Positions 55,728-63,419 of a stretch of 64,000 nt of DNA are shown piece after piece. The notes under the pieces are model-generated. The model did no database searches. It was given only the letters and a program-made list of their open reading frames with translations, and was not told the DNA's origin. A program made the translations under genes and the position numbers. Source of the DNA: Dysgonomonas sp. 511 (GTDB lineage Bacteria > Bacteroidota > Bacteroidia > Bacteroidales > Dysgonomonadaceae); NCBI RefSeq assembly GCF_010501105.1, contig NZ_QVMQ01000025.1:15384-79383 (forward strand). The letters are read 5' to 3'. Numbering within the stretch: the stretch's first letter is position 1; each line of letters begins with the position of its first letter.

Positions 55728-56066
55728 TTATTTTTTATGAATCGCCATATACTCCTCAATGTCCTTCTTATCGAACATGATACTTTTTTTGCCAGGAACT
55801 TTGATAAAAGGAAAACCGTCCTCCATTCTCATTCGATATAGCGTAGAAGCAGAAATTTCAAGCATACTACGTACATCTTTTGCCGAAAGTAAATCGGACG
55901 TAACTTTTTCTTTTCTCTTCTCCCTTTTTACTTCCTTGAATAACTCCTCCGAAATTTGATTTTGAATATCAAATAGTTTTTCTTGCATAACAAGAATACC
56001 TTTCATATAAGCCCTTTGCCTTTTGAGAAGTTTTTGAATATTATTGACCTCATTTATTTTCTTCAT
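55728..56066 (-). CDS. Excisionase-like HTH protein
   Basis: A 112-residue protein. The N-terminal half is charged and helical. The C-terminal half is a MerR-like HTH_17 domain: LLSAKDVRSMLEISASTLYRMRMEDGFPFIKVPG ... FDKKDIEEYMA. Proteins of this size next to integrase and rep genes in Bacteroidota elements usually act as excisionase or transcription factor. It is directly upstream of the replication gene (4 bp). Confidence 0.82.
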   Translation of the reverse strand: MKKINEVNNIQKLLKRQRAYMKGILVMQEKLFDIQNQISEELFKEVKREKRKEKVTSDLLSAKDVRSMLEISASTLYRMRMEDGFPFIKVPGKKSIMFDKKDIEEYMAIHKK

Positions 56067-56226
56067 AAATCGAATATTTATCAGTCAAATATAGTCATTT
56101 TTGGAATATATACAAAAATATTATACCCAATACACTATTTGAAAAGACAATAGGGAACAACCTGTTAAGTTATTCCCCGCTCCTATTATTAATCCAACAA
56201 CTACCGATTATTTAATAAGTAGAATT

Positions 56227-56748
56227 TCAATTCGATGATTTTATCAAACCTTTTAATGCTTCTTGTAAATCCTTTTTGGTACGAATAGGCTTATATTTAT
56301 TTCTATTTTGATTTTTCTCAATACCGCTATTTATATTTTGCTTTGCTTGCATTCGTTTTTCTTCAACCGTTTGGTGAGAAACTTTATACCAACCTGCGAC
56401 TTTTGCATCAACTATTATTGTATCACATATCATTACTCCTTGCTTATTTAGCAGAGCCTCTTCCTCTTCGGTAATCTCGGTACAATTCCAATCGGCTACA
56501 TTATCATCGGGAGGTAAATAATCATTCAAATCGGCTGTAACATAAGTCTTGTATTTCTTGACCACTTTGGTATCATACAAATACGTTGTACAAATTGATA
56601 TAGAATCAGATAATTTTCCGTTTCCTAAATACCTCTTTGCTTCGCTAATTGATATTGAAGGCTCTATAAGTAGAGTTTGCGAATAGGAAAGAATGTTAAT
56701 ACAAAGCATGGACGACAGAGTAATGAATAATCTTTTCAAATGTTTCAT
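56227..56748 (-). CDS. Exported protein of unknown function
   Basis: ATG 56748 gives MKHLKRLFITLSSMLCINIL and a likely signal peptide cut after SYSQ; a start 24 bp upstream is less typical. The mature part (about 150 residues) has a DNDYLPPDD-like acidic loop, DWNCTEITEEEEALLNKQG, and a basic, lysine-rich end. I recognise no domain. It lies 25 bp after the next gene upstream and forms a two-gene unit of exported proteins inside the element. Confidence 0.55.
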   Translation of the reverse strand: MKHLKRLFITLSSMLCINILSYSQTLLIEPSISISEAKRYLGNGKLSDSISICTTYLYDTKVVKKYKTYVTADLNDYLPPDDNVADWNCTEITEEEEALLNKQGVMICDTIIVDAKVAGWYKVSHQTVEEKRMQAKQNINSGIEKNQNRNKYKPIRTKKDLQEALKGLIKSSN

Positions 56749-56773
56749 TTTTGAGATTTTTAAGAATAGCATA

Positions 56774-57358
56774 TTACAAGACTATTCCAGAGAACCGAAT
56801 TTCAACTGCACAACCTCCTACTTTTTTAGGGAAATACTCATGGATAGTAATAATACAAGAATCATTATCATAATAAGTATCTCCTTCCGAACTATTAAGC
56901 TTTACTTCTCCAGTCAAATTATATAATCCTTCTTCGGGAGAAGAATCGGGAGAGGTGGGGTCATATTCCAATCCCGTTATCTTTTCAACAAGTTTGATAA
57001 AACTATTTATATCAGGAATAGGCAAATAGCAGATTCTTACTTCTCCTTCATCAGGAATAATTACATTAACAAATGGATAAGGATTGTAAGTATAAGCTAA
57101 AATTCCGTTTTTCAAATCGTAGTTTGCTCTTTTTACATCTTCCTTCCAAGTCCTCTCATCCCTTTCTATATAAACTCGTTTATCTATGGTATAGGTAGGT
57201 GCTTTGAAAAACGAAGTTGCATTTACATTTCCTTTATAGAATTTCCAAGCATCACTAACTATTTCCCGCATTACAACCTCTTGGTTAACCGTTTGAGAGT
57301 TTGCATTATATCTAATAAACAACAATAGTAGAATTGATAATATTATTTTCTTTTTCAT
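56774..57358 (-). CDS. Exported protein of unknown function
   Basis: A 194-residue protein with a clear signal peptide (MKKKIILSILLLLFIRYNANSQ). The mature region is mixed alpha/beta with two cysteines near the C-terminus and one in VRICYLPIPD. No domain is recognised. It sits between the two-helix membrane protein (3 bp upstream) and the second exported protein (25 bp downstream), so the three are probably co-transcribed. An envelope function encoded by the element is likely; a surface-exclusion or immunity role is only a guess. Confidence 0.55.
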   Translation of the reverse strand: MKKKIILSILLLLFIRYNANSQTVNQEVVMREIVSDAWKFYKGNVNATSFFKAPTYTIDKRVYIERDERTWKEDVKRANYDLKNGILAYTYNPYPFVNVIIPDEGEVRICYLPIPDINSFIKLVEKITGLEYDPTSPDSSPEEGLYNLTGEVKLNSSEGDTYYDNDSCIITIHEYFPKKVGGCAVEIRFSGIVL

Positions 57359-57361
57359 GGT

Positions 57362-57622
57362 TTATCCTCTCATTATTCTTAAATATTCCTCATCTTTAAG
57401 CAACCGCTCTCTTCTTTTCTCTTCGGTTTCTCCAATACAAGAAAGCAATATAATACTGACTATTGGAGTTAGACAAAGTGAGAAAACTACCCAATAAAAG
57501 ACACTTCGCCCATTTTTGGAAGCCATTTCGTAAACATACCAAAAAAGAATAATGGCATTGATGACTATTGCTATTAGAAAAATCATAGCAAGAAAACCGA
57601 TAGAATTAAATTCCGTTTGCAT
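57362..57622 (-). CDS. Two-helix membrane protein, integrase-linked (copy 1)
   Basis: ATG 57622 (MQTEFNSIGFLAM) is chosen because homology with the second copy (63137-63397) begins there. The 86-residue protein has two hydrophobic helices (about 8-30 and 42-65) and a charged tail, GETEEKRRERLLKDEEYLR. The tail is identical over this stretch in the two copies, while the helices differ conservatively, so both are under selection. Each copy lies just downstream of a tyrosine integrase gene on the same strand. Family unknown to me. Confidence 0.65.
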   Translation of the reverse strand: MQTEFNSIGFLAMIFLIAIVINAIILFWYVYEMASKNGRSVFYWVVFSLCLTPIVSIILLSCIGETEEKRRERLLKDEEYLRIMRG

Positions 57623-57687
57623 AAATGAAATTATAATCTCCGCAGCCAAAGAGGTTTATATAAAAGAAGAAGTGGGCTGCCGTCCAC

Positions 57688-57806
57688 GCCTATCGGGTAT
57701 CGCCAAACACCCATATATACATGCACAAACAACCCACCCTATATTGGAGAGCTATTCGTGCCTTGTATATATTTTCAAAATTTGGCGATTTCGATAGGCA
57801 AGGCAC
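57688..57806. repeat. Overlapping inverted repeats downstream of the integrase
   Basis: First pair: GCCTATCGGGTATCGCCAAA (57688-57707) with TTTGGCGATTTCGATAGGC (57781-57799), 17 matched bases. Second pair: GTGCCTTG (57758-57765) with CAAGGCAC (57799-57806). The right arms adjoin and share a base, so two alternative folds are possible. The region is non-coding, between the integrase and the small membrane protein. Confidence 0.6.
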
Positions 57807-57915
57807 TTCTTACTATTTCTAATAAGTCTGTTCCTAAGAACATTGCAAAGATAAAAATATATCTTCGGATTCTAAAGAACGCAATAACTCATTTTATAGG
57901 ATGGGTCTTTTTGTC

Positions 57916-59091
57916 TTATCCAAAGGTCTTTATATCCTTCGCTGATTCTTTTGCTATCGACAAATCATATTTCAAATACCTTTCAGTCATTGTTACAGAC
58001 TTATGTCCTAAGTATTCCTTAATCTTGTATATATCCACCCCATCAAGAACCAAAAGAGTGGCGAAGGTATGCCTTGAGGAATGGTAGGTAATATGCTTTT
58101 CAATACCAGCCATTTGCGTAAGTTTTACAAGGGTTTTATTTACGGTAGGTTCTTTAAAACCATAGAAAACATTCTTTTTACTACCAATGAGTCTTTTGCT
58201 ATCCGACAGTTCTAAAGCTACAGCACGAGCCATTGTAAACAAAGGAGTTATAACGTCAGATTTTGTCTTTATCATAGTCTTTTTGATAAGGTTATTCTCA
58301 AAGTCAATATGATTCCATTTTAAATCAATAACATCGGAAAAGCGAAGTCCGCAATAGCAAGCAAAAAGGTACATCTGCAATACTTTATACATCGTAGAAT
58401 CATGACTCAATTTAGGTCTAAGCTTTCTTAACTGATCCAATTCTGTACGTTCAAGATAAACTTCTTTCGTATTTGCTTGGGGTATTTTAAACCATAGATA
58501 AGGATTTTTGACAGGAATATCATGCTTTATCATGTCAAGAATGACAGTACGGAAGTTTTTATGCTTTGGATTTCGTCCTCCTCCCGAATTACCATTGACT
58601 TCTCGCATATGGTCATCAAATTCTTCAATAAAAGACAAAGAAATATCCGATATTTTGAAGTCATCTTTAAACTCTTTCAAAACATTATGGGTTGTCATAT
58701 ATACCCGAATAGTTTCTGGATTCAATCCTTCTTTTCTTTTACGTTCTACAAAATCAAGATAATATGTATAAAACGATTGATTCTCGGGTTTTACTTTTCG
58801 CTTACCTGAATAGAACTCTTTAATCAAATCCAAGGTCAATTCCTGCCCGTCTGCCAATGCTCTATTTATCTGAAGCTCTAAGTCCGCTATCTTCTTATTT
58901 AGTTGGATTAGCAATGCCTTATCCTTTGGCTCTCGTTTTTTTGCATCCCACTTGTCTTTTTCCACTTCAAGATTAGTAGGAAGTTTGGTATCTTTACCTC
59001 CGACTCCTATTCTTAAATTTATAGGATATTTACCATTCCTTTTTACAGGCTTTTCATCTCTAAGACATTTATTGATTGAATATTCTGCCAT
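57916..59091 (-). CDS. Tyrosine recombinase / integrase of the tRNA-Cys element
   Basis: ATG 59091 (MAEYSINKCLRDEKPVKRNG) matches the usual start of Bacteroidetes integrases; a start 114 bp upstream is unlikely. The 391-residue protein has an arm-binding N-terminus (YPINLRIGVGGKDTKLPTNL), a SAM-like core-binding domain (about 110-215, FYTYYLDFVERKRKEGLNPETIRVY) and a catalytic domain. Catalytic residues are Arg in CGLRFSD (about 251), His-x-x-Arg in HSSRHTF (about 338), His in LGHKSVTM and Tyr in TERYLKY (about 372). All are present, so it should be active. It would act at the att sites in tRNA-Cys. Confidence 0.93.
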   Translation of the reverse strand: MAEYSINKCLRDEKPVKRNGKYPINLRIGVGGKDTKLPTNLEVEKDKWDAKKREPKDKALLIQLNKKIADLELQINRALADGQELTLDLIKEFYSGKRKVKPENQSFYTYYLDFVERKRKEGLNPETIRVYMTTHNVLKEFKDDFKISDISLSFIEEFDDHMREVNGNSGGGRNPKHKNFRTVILDMIKHDIPVKNPYLWFKIPQANTKEVYLERTELDQLRKLRPKLSHDSTMYKVLQMYLFACYCGLRFSDVIDLKWNHIDFENNLIKKTMIKTKSDVITPLFTMARAVALELSDSKRLIGSKKNVFYGFKEPTVNKTLVKLTQMAGIEKHITYHSSRHTFATLLVLDGVDIYKIKEYLGHKSVTMTERYLKYDLSIAKESAKDIKTFG

Positions 59092-59310
59092 AATACCGAT
59101 TTCATTTACAGTTTCATGTACTAAAGTAGTGGCTTTGTCAATAAGGGCAAAATTTCTGCCAAAGAATATAATGCCTTGAACATAAATATCTTTTATCTTT
59201 GTCAATCTGTATTCTCGCTTCGTTCAAAAGAATCAAGAATCCAATACCAATGAAAAATATTTGCTATAAGTAGATTGGAAATAAATCAGAAAACTAATTC
59301 TTTATGTAAA

Positions 59311-61056
59311 ATGAAATGGATAGCTAAAATTGAAATTAAAAATTTCAGATCATTAAGAAGTATATTGATAAAAGATATAAATGATTTAAATATCTTTTCG
59401 GGAGGGAATGACGTTGGTAAATCAAATGTATTAAGAGCTTTGGATATCTTTTTCAATGATAAAGTTATAAATTTCGATGAAGAATTTAATATCTATAAGA
59501 AAGCAAGTATCACAAGAACTAAAGAAAAGCAGACAATAAGTGTCAAAATTTGGTTCAAAAATTATAACTATCAAAATCTACCATCTTCTTTTTCTATAAA
59601 AAAAACATGGGGAAAGAGTGGTAAAATAATAAGTCAAATTAATGACACTGAAACATGGAGAAGAAGTCAGAATATATCTACCAAACGGTTGGAAACTGCA
59701 CTTTCGATGTTTATGAATCGATTTAAGTTTACGTATATTCCAGCAATAAAGGATAATGAATGCTTTAATATAATTCTAATCGAATTATATAATGCTATTA
59801 TCAACAATACTACAGGTTCTGAAACAGAATTTACAAACACTTTACAGACTTTTAATGACAAATTATCGGAGTTTTCTCAAGACTTATCTGAAAATTTTGA
59901 AGAAAAAGCAGGAATTCCTTCAACTATCTCTATTCCAACAAGTGTAAATGAGTTAGCAAAACGACTATCTGTTTCTACTCATAATTCTGATATGCCTTCT
60001 TTCAAAATACCATTATTTAATAGAGGCGATGGTATAAGAATGCACTATATTCCCTTTATTCTCAACCAAATTTCAAAATTAGAATCCAAGAAATGGCACA
60101 TATGGGCTTTTGATGAGCCTGAAACTTCTTGCGAATATTCAAAATCATATTCTTTGGCAGAAGAGTTTGTAGATATATATTCCGTAAAGAATCAAATATT
60201 TATATCTTCTCACTCATTTCATTTTATCACTTTAAAAAATGAAAATGTAAGTCGATATAGAGCCTTAAAGAAAGAAAATAACACTGACATAATCAACTTT
60301 AATAAGGAATTATTTACAGAACAAGAGCTGCAATCTGAATTAGGAATACTGAAATTACTTGACAATTTACAAGAGGTATATGATAAATTCCGAGAAGAAC
60401 GTAAATTATTAGAAGAAAATATTGATATTATACAATCCGCAAATAAATCTATGCTCTTTTTCGAAGGCGAATCAGACCGCATTCTATTTAGGAAGGCTTT
60501 TGACTCTCTATATTCTCAAGAAGCTGATAATTTTGGATATTCAGAGCCAGCAGATACTAAAGGAGGCGGGGTCATAGGCGAGGGTGCAAATAGTTTAGCA
60601 GGTTTTCTGTATTCTCATATACCTAAAATTGGAGAGATGTTAGGTTCAAGAAAGATTATAGCAATCTTTGATAATGATAAAGAAGGGGTTGACCAATTTA
60701 ACAAAATAGCAAAAGAGTATTCTAAATCATATTCGAAAATAGATATTGACGGAAACTCTATTTTGAAACATAATAATTATGCAGTATACATCTTAAAGTT
60801 AATTGCACCTACTTTCAGAAATAAATTTGTTCATAATGAACCTAAATATTGTTATCTATCAACTGAATTATTACTCCAAGATAGCGATATTCCAATCTCA
60901 AAAAGAGACATTATTCCCGATACTGTTCCTCCAAAATTTAGCTTTAAATCGGATAAAAAGGTTGATTTTGCAAATAAAATAGCTCCTGATTCTACAAATT
61001 TTTCAGGATTTAAAGAAACGATTGATTTAATAAGAAAAATAAAAGCTCTTGATTAA
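59311..61056 (+). CDS. OLD-family ATP-dependent nuclease (AAA ATPase + TOPRIM)
   Basis: ATG 59311 (MKWIAKIEIKNFRSLRSI) is the natural start of the ATPase fold; a TTG 36 bp upstream is rejected. The 581-residue protein has a Walker A motif GGNDVGKS (31-38), an ABC-like Walker B/D-loop WAFDEPETS (about 267) and a His-switch region SSHSFHF. The C-terminal TOPRIM domain has metal ligands in FFEGESDR (about 384) and IFDNDKEG (about 453). This is the architecture of OLD nucleases, several of which defend against phage. No UvrD-like GajB partner follows, so it is not Gabija as described. It is the last gene before attR and the only plus-strand gene of the element. Confidence 0.82.
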   Translation: MKWIAKIEIKNFRSLRSILIKDINDLNIFSGGNDVGKSNVLRALDIFFNDKVINFDEEFNIYKKASITRTKEKQTISVKIWFKNYNYQNLPSSFSIKKTWGKSGKIISQINDTETWRRSQNISTKRLETALSMFMNRFKFTYIPAIKDNECFNIILIELYNAIINNTTGSETEFTNTLQTFNDKLSEFSQDLSENFEEKAGIPSTISIPTSVNELAKRLSVSTHNSDMPSFKIPLFNRGDGIRMHYIPFILNQISKLESKKWHIWAFDEPETSCEYSKSYSLAEEFVDIYSVKNQIFISSHSFHFITLKNENVSRYRALKKENNTDIINFNKELFTEQELQSELGILKLLDNLQEVYDKFREERKLLEENIDIIQSANKSMLFFEGESDRILFRKAFDSLYSQEADNFGYSEPADTKGGGVIGEGANSLAGFLYSHIPKIGEMLGSRKIIAIFDNDKEGVDQFNKIAKEYSKSYSKIDIDGNSILKHNNYAVYILKLIAPTFRNKFVHNEPKYCYLSTELLLQDSDIPISKRDIIPDTVPPKFSFKSDKKVDFANKIAPDSTNFSGFKETIDLIRKIKALD

Positions 61057-61058
61057 TA

Positions 61059-61077
61059 GGTACGGCTACGGGTACGG
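61059..61077 (+). repeat. Right arm-type direct repeat
   Basis: GGTACGGCTACGGGTACGG: two GGTACG units 12 bp apart, matching the left-end repeat at 52976-52993 in sequence, spacing and orientation. It starts 2 bp after the OLD gene stop and 118 bp inside attR. The rest of 61057-61356 is the att region, a terminator and the repeat at 61318. Confidence 0.6.
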
Positions 61078-61194
61078 AAAATCTGCAATAAAATGACCTT
61101 TATTGAATCGTGAATTTAATTGACTTTTATATATTTTGGTAAATTTCAAATAAATATCATTCAAGCAAAGTCATATGAACCCAAAGTGAGCTTC

Positions 61195-61207
61195 GCCAGG
61201 AACCTCT
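61195..61207 (+). repeat. attR core (13-bp direct repeat)
   Basis: CGCCAGGAACCTC, identical to the tRNA-Cys 3' end at 52906-52918. Just before it, ACCCAAAGTG (61180-61189) also matches the bases directly in front of the tRNA gene (52838-52847), so this site may retain traces of an older insertion or a deleted tRNA copy. Confidence 0.78.
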
Positions 61208-61217
61208 AAGAGTGTTG

Positions 61218-61254
61218 AAAGATTAGAAAGAAATTTCTAATCTTTCTGTTTTTC
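61218..61254 (+). terminator. Terminator beyond attR, probably the original one of tRNA-Cys
   Basis: GAAAGATTAGAAA (61218-61230), a GAAA loop and TTTCTAATCTTTC (61235-61247), a perfect 13-bp stem followed by TGTTTTTC. It starts 11 bp past attR, the position expected for the tRNA terminator before integration. Confidence 0.8.
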
Positions 61255-61317
61255 AGAGAGTTGTGTTTTTGAAAAAAGAAAGAATAGAAAGAAAAATTAG
61301 AGAAATTACACAATCTG

Positions 61318-61337
61318 TTGGTCGAAAATTGGTCGAA
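61318..61337 (+). repeat. Arm-type direct repeat of a second element
   Basis: TTGGTCGAA occurs twice, 11 bp apart (61318-61326, 61329-61337), 20 bp before the integrase fragment. The design resembles the GGTACG pairs of the first element with a different sequence, which suggests a second, distinct integrative element adjoining the same att site. Confidence 0.5.
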
Positions 61338-61356
61338 CTTTTAAAACAATTTAGAC

Positions 61357-61609
61357 ATGAGAGCAACAGTAAAATTAGTACTACGCAACGATTACGTTCG
61401 TAAAGATGGTAAGCTACAACTTTGTATGCGTTACATCGCTTACCAAAAAGATTCCTATATTGGCTTAGGAATATCAATCTTACCCAAACATTGGGATGCA
61501 AAAGCAATGATGGTTCGTGCGGGAGAGCATCTGGCACATTTATACAACAAAAAGATCACAAATATTTATGAGAAGGCGAAAAGCCTTATTATGAATTTCT
61601 ACGAGAAGC
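61357..61609 (+). pseudogene. Tyrosine integrase, N-terminal fragment
   Basis: ATG 61357 (MRATVKLVLRNDYVRKDGKL) begins a Bacteroidetes integrase: arm-binding domain (LQLCMRYIAYQKDSYIGLGISILPKHWDAKAMM), then KITNIYEKAKSLIMNFYEK. After about 84 residues the frame runs into the ISAon1 fragment at about 61610 and stops at 61623. The core-binding and catalytic domains are missing. It lies 150 bp from attR, the usual place for an integrase gene of an element inserted in that tRNA. Confidence 0.85.
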
Positions 61610-61758
61610 GGCTCACCCCTTAAAGTTGTGGAGTTAGAAAAAAGGGAGTAGTTTTGCTTTATGGAAACAGGCTACGAACTATTATTACCCGCTGGTATAC
61701 TGACTTATTTTGAAGTAACCCATGCTGAACGGACCTCTACGGCGATATTGATCTATTT
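61610..61758 (+). mobile_element. ISAon1-like insertion sequence, 149-bp remnant
   Basis: From GGCTCACCCC (61610) through ATG 61661 and 33 codons the sequence matches the minus-strand copy at 1-369, with about a dozen differences. Homology stops at ATCTATTTG (about 61758), where the end of the neighbouring minus-strand gene begins. The divergence from the first copy shows it is old. The frame METGYELLLPAGIL... continues into foreign sequence and ends by about 61799. Confidence 0.75.
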
Positions 61759-62751
61759 GCACTCCTTTGCTAAATTAACAAGGCTTACAAAACGCTGAAT
61801 ATATGGCAACTTGTTATTATACGGAGGATTATTGCCGATTATCAAAGCATCAAAATAATCTTGGTCTTCCGTTTCTTCTTTTTGAATGCAAATAGAAACA
61901 ATATTATTCTCATACAAATATTCCAGTTCGGAAGCCGATTTGTCTGTATAATTACAACGAACCAAATAGATAGGCTCCTCAAATAGAGGTTCATTCAGCC
62001 AAAGAACTCTGGTTAGCTTTTCGGCAAACTCGTATAATCGTTCTTTCCTAAGTTCTGTATTTACTTTCAATAATTCGTGGTCTTCAATAGGAAAGTATTT
62101 CTTTATAAAGACATTTGCTATTTGAGTTGTTGGCATTTGCGAAGAAGGAAGCCAATATCTGACATTATTATTCTGAATATCGGGAACCAAAACTTCTTTG
62201 AACCAAGAATACAACTCAACATATTTCCATAGGGGTTGAGAGTTTTCTCTTTCGTCTTTTTCTTGTAATTGCTTGCTTATATCTTCTCTCAAATCAACGC
62301 CTATTGCGGAACTTAGAACCGAATAATCTTGGGAGTTCTCAAAATAAGCAATCAATAAATCCCTGATAGAGAATCGTTCTTTTATTACAATAAAAAAAGT
62401 ATTTATCGCATCTTGAAGTTTCTTAGGTTCATTATCATCATAGAAGATTTTTATTAAATCCTTGACTTTTGAGAAACAAGAATCCTTCTCAATAACTTTA
62501 TCCAAAATTACACGAGTGCAAGAATTAAAAGTATTGATTATCTCATTCTTTCGTACTTTATCAGTCAAACCCTCTTTGCTTTGCAAGTAATTATTTACTA
62601 CTTCACTGAGATTGTAGCCAGCATATACAATTCTCGCAAGAACTTCGATTCTTTTTTCTACCTCAACTTGGTTTGCCTCATGGGAATAAGCCTGAAATAA
62701 GGCTTTAGGCTTAATTGCGATACTTAACTCTTCAAAAGGATTATTCTTCAT
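61753..62751 (-). CDS. Unknown protein, C-terminus probably cut by the IS remnant
   Basis: ATG 62751 (MKNNPFEELSIAIKPKALFQ) is preferred to TTG 62769. The ~332-residue product is helical and charged in its first half (EVEKRIEVLARIVYAGYNLSEVVNNYL) and mixed in the second (WLPSSQMPTTQIANVFIKKYF; FDALIIGNNPPYNNKLPYIQRF). I recognise no family. The stop codon and last one or two residues come from IS sequence at 61753-61758, so the natural C-terminus is probably missing. It is divergent from the XRE regulator (139 bp between starts), which may control it. Accessory function, perhaps defence or stress, is only a guess. Confidence 0.55.
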   Translation of the reverse strand: MKNNPFEELSIAIKPKALFQAYSHEANQVEVEKRIEVLARIVYAGYNLSEVVNNYLQSKEGLTDKVRKNEIINTFNSCTRVILDKVIEKDSCFSKVKDLIKIFYDDNEPKKLQDAINTFFIVIKERFSIRDLLIAYFENSQDYSVLSSAIGVDLREDISKQLQEKDERENSQPLWKYVELYSWFKEVLVPDIQNNNVRYWLPSSQMPTTQIANVFIKKYFPIEDHELLKVNTELRKERLYEFAEKLTRVLWLNEPLFEEPIYLVRCNYTDKSASELEYLYENNIVSICIQKEETEDQDYFDALIIGNNPPYNNKLPYIQRFVSLVNLAKECK

Positions 62752-62890
62752 TTTATTGCTATTGTTCAATTAGATACAAATTTCAAAATTGGACAAATAT
62801 AGCAATAATTAACAATAAAACCGCATATATGCAAACGTTATTTATGCGGTTACATAGATGCGGAGTTAGCCGTAATTTCGTGTAAAATAT

Positions 62891-63133
62891 ATGATTAAGA
62901 AGAAATCTCAAATATCAAAAGATAGTCGTTTGGCTGAAATAGGCAATCGAGTTCGTGCTTTGCGAAAGGCAAATACAAATCTTAGTGCCGAAGATTTTGC
63001 CAATGAGAAAGGCTTTGACCGTGTTCAATACTCCCGAATCGAAAACGGAGCAAACATTACAATGAAAACTCTTCTAAAGGTGGTAGATGCTCACAATATG
63101 ACGTTGGAAGAGTTCTTTAGCAATTTAGATTAA
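62891..63133 (+). CDS. XRE-family HTH regulator
   Basis: An 80-residue protein. After a short basic start, residues about 14-70 form a Cro/CI helix-turn-helix: RLAEIGNRVRALRKANTNLS, AEDFANEKGFDRVQYSRIENG, ITMKTLLKVVDAHNMTLEEFF. Such single-domain regulators in mobile elements control adjacent genes. It converges with the membrane protein gene (63137) and diverges from the unknown gene at 61753-62751. Confidence 0.85.
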   Translation: MIKKKSQISKDSRLAEIGNRVRALRKANTNLSAEDFANEKGFDRVQYSRIENGANITMKTLLKVVDAHNMTLEEFFSNLD

Positions 63134-63136
63134 GGG

Positions 63137-63397
63137 TTATTTTAGCATTAATCTTAGATATTCTTCATCTTTCAGCAATCTTTCCCTTCTTTTTTCTTCG
63201 GTTTCCCCAATACAGGAAAGCAATATTATACTGATTATCGGAGTTAAACAAAAAGAGAAAATGACCCAATAGAAAGCACTTCTCCCATTTTTACAAGCCA
63301 TTTCGTAAACATAGTATAGCAAAATCAAAGCGTTTACAATGACTGCTATAATAATGACAATAGCAAGAAAACCCATAGAATTAAATTCAGTTTGCAT
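63137..63397 (-). CDS. Two-helix membrane protein, integrase-linked (copy 2)
   Basis: ATG 63397 (MQTEFNSMGFLAIVI) is chosen by alignment with copy 1 at 57362-57622. The 86-residue protein has two hydrophobic helices and the same tail, GETEEKRRERLLKDEEYLR. The two copies share roughly three quarters of their residues. It begins about 20 bp after the end of an integrase gene on the same strand. Repeated association with integrases points to a function in the element's own life, for example regulation or membrane localisation of recombination, but none is known. Confidence 0.65.
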   Translation of the reverse strand: MQTEFNSMGFLAIVIIIAVIVNALILLYYVYEMACKNGRSAFYWVIFSFCLTPIISIILLSCIGETEEKRRERLLKDEEYLRLMLK

Positions 63398-63419
63398 AAT
63401 CAACAATGTATTCATTTTT

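Larger units (their letters stand above)
52918..61207. mobile_element. 8.3-kb integrative element in tRNA-Cys
   Basis: Bounded by the 13-bp att repeat, with paired GGTACG arm-type repeats just inside both ends. Contents from left to right: DUF4062 protein, a long non-coding stretch, a rolling-circle-type replication protein, an excisionase-like HTH protein, two exported proteins, a two-helix membrane protein, a structured non-coding region, a tyrosine integrase and an OLD-type nuclease. Genes are AT-rich compared with the chromosome to the left. All but the OLD gene lie on the minus strand. I see no relaxase or conjugation genes; if mobile between cells it would need helper functions. Confidence 0.8.

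Noticed and set aside
57688-57806. Integron attC or CRISPR-like repeat
   Set aside because: Only one structure, no integron integrase signature and no regularly spaced repeats.
59311-61056. Gabija defence system
   Set aside because: The OLD-type GajA-like protein is there, but no UvrD-like GajB follows; the gene is directly bounded by attR.
61753-61850. NPPY-like motif (GNNPPYNNK) in the unknown protein, suggesting an adenine methyltransferase
   Set aside because: No SAM-binding motif I or other methyltransferase motif precedes it, and the motif has an extra Asn; judged to be chance.
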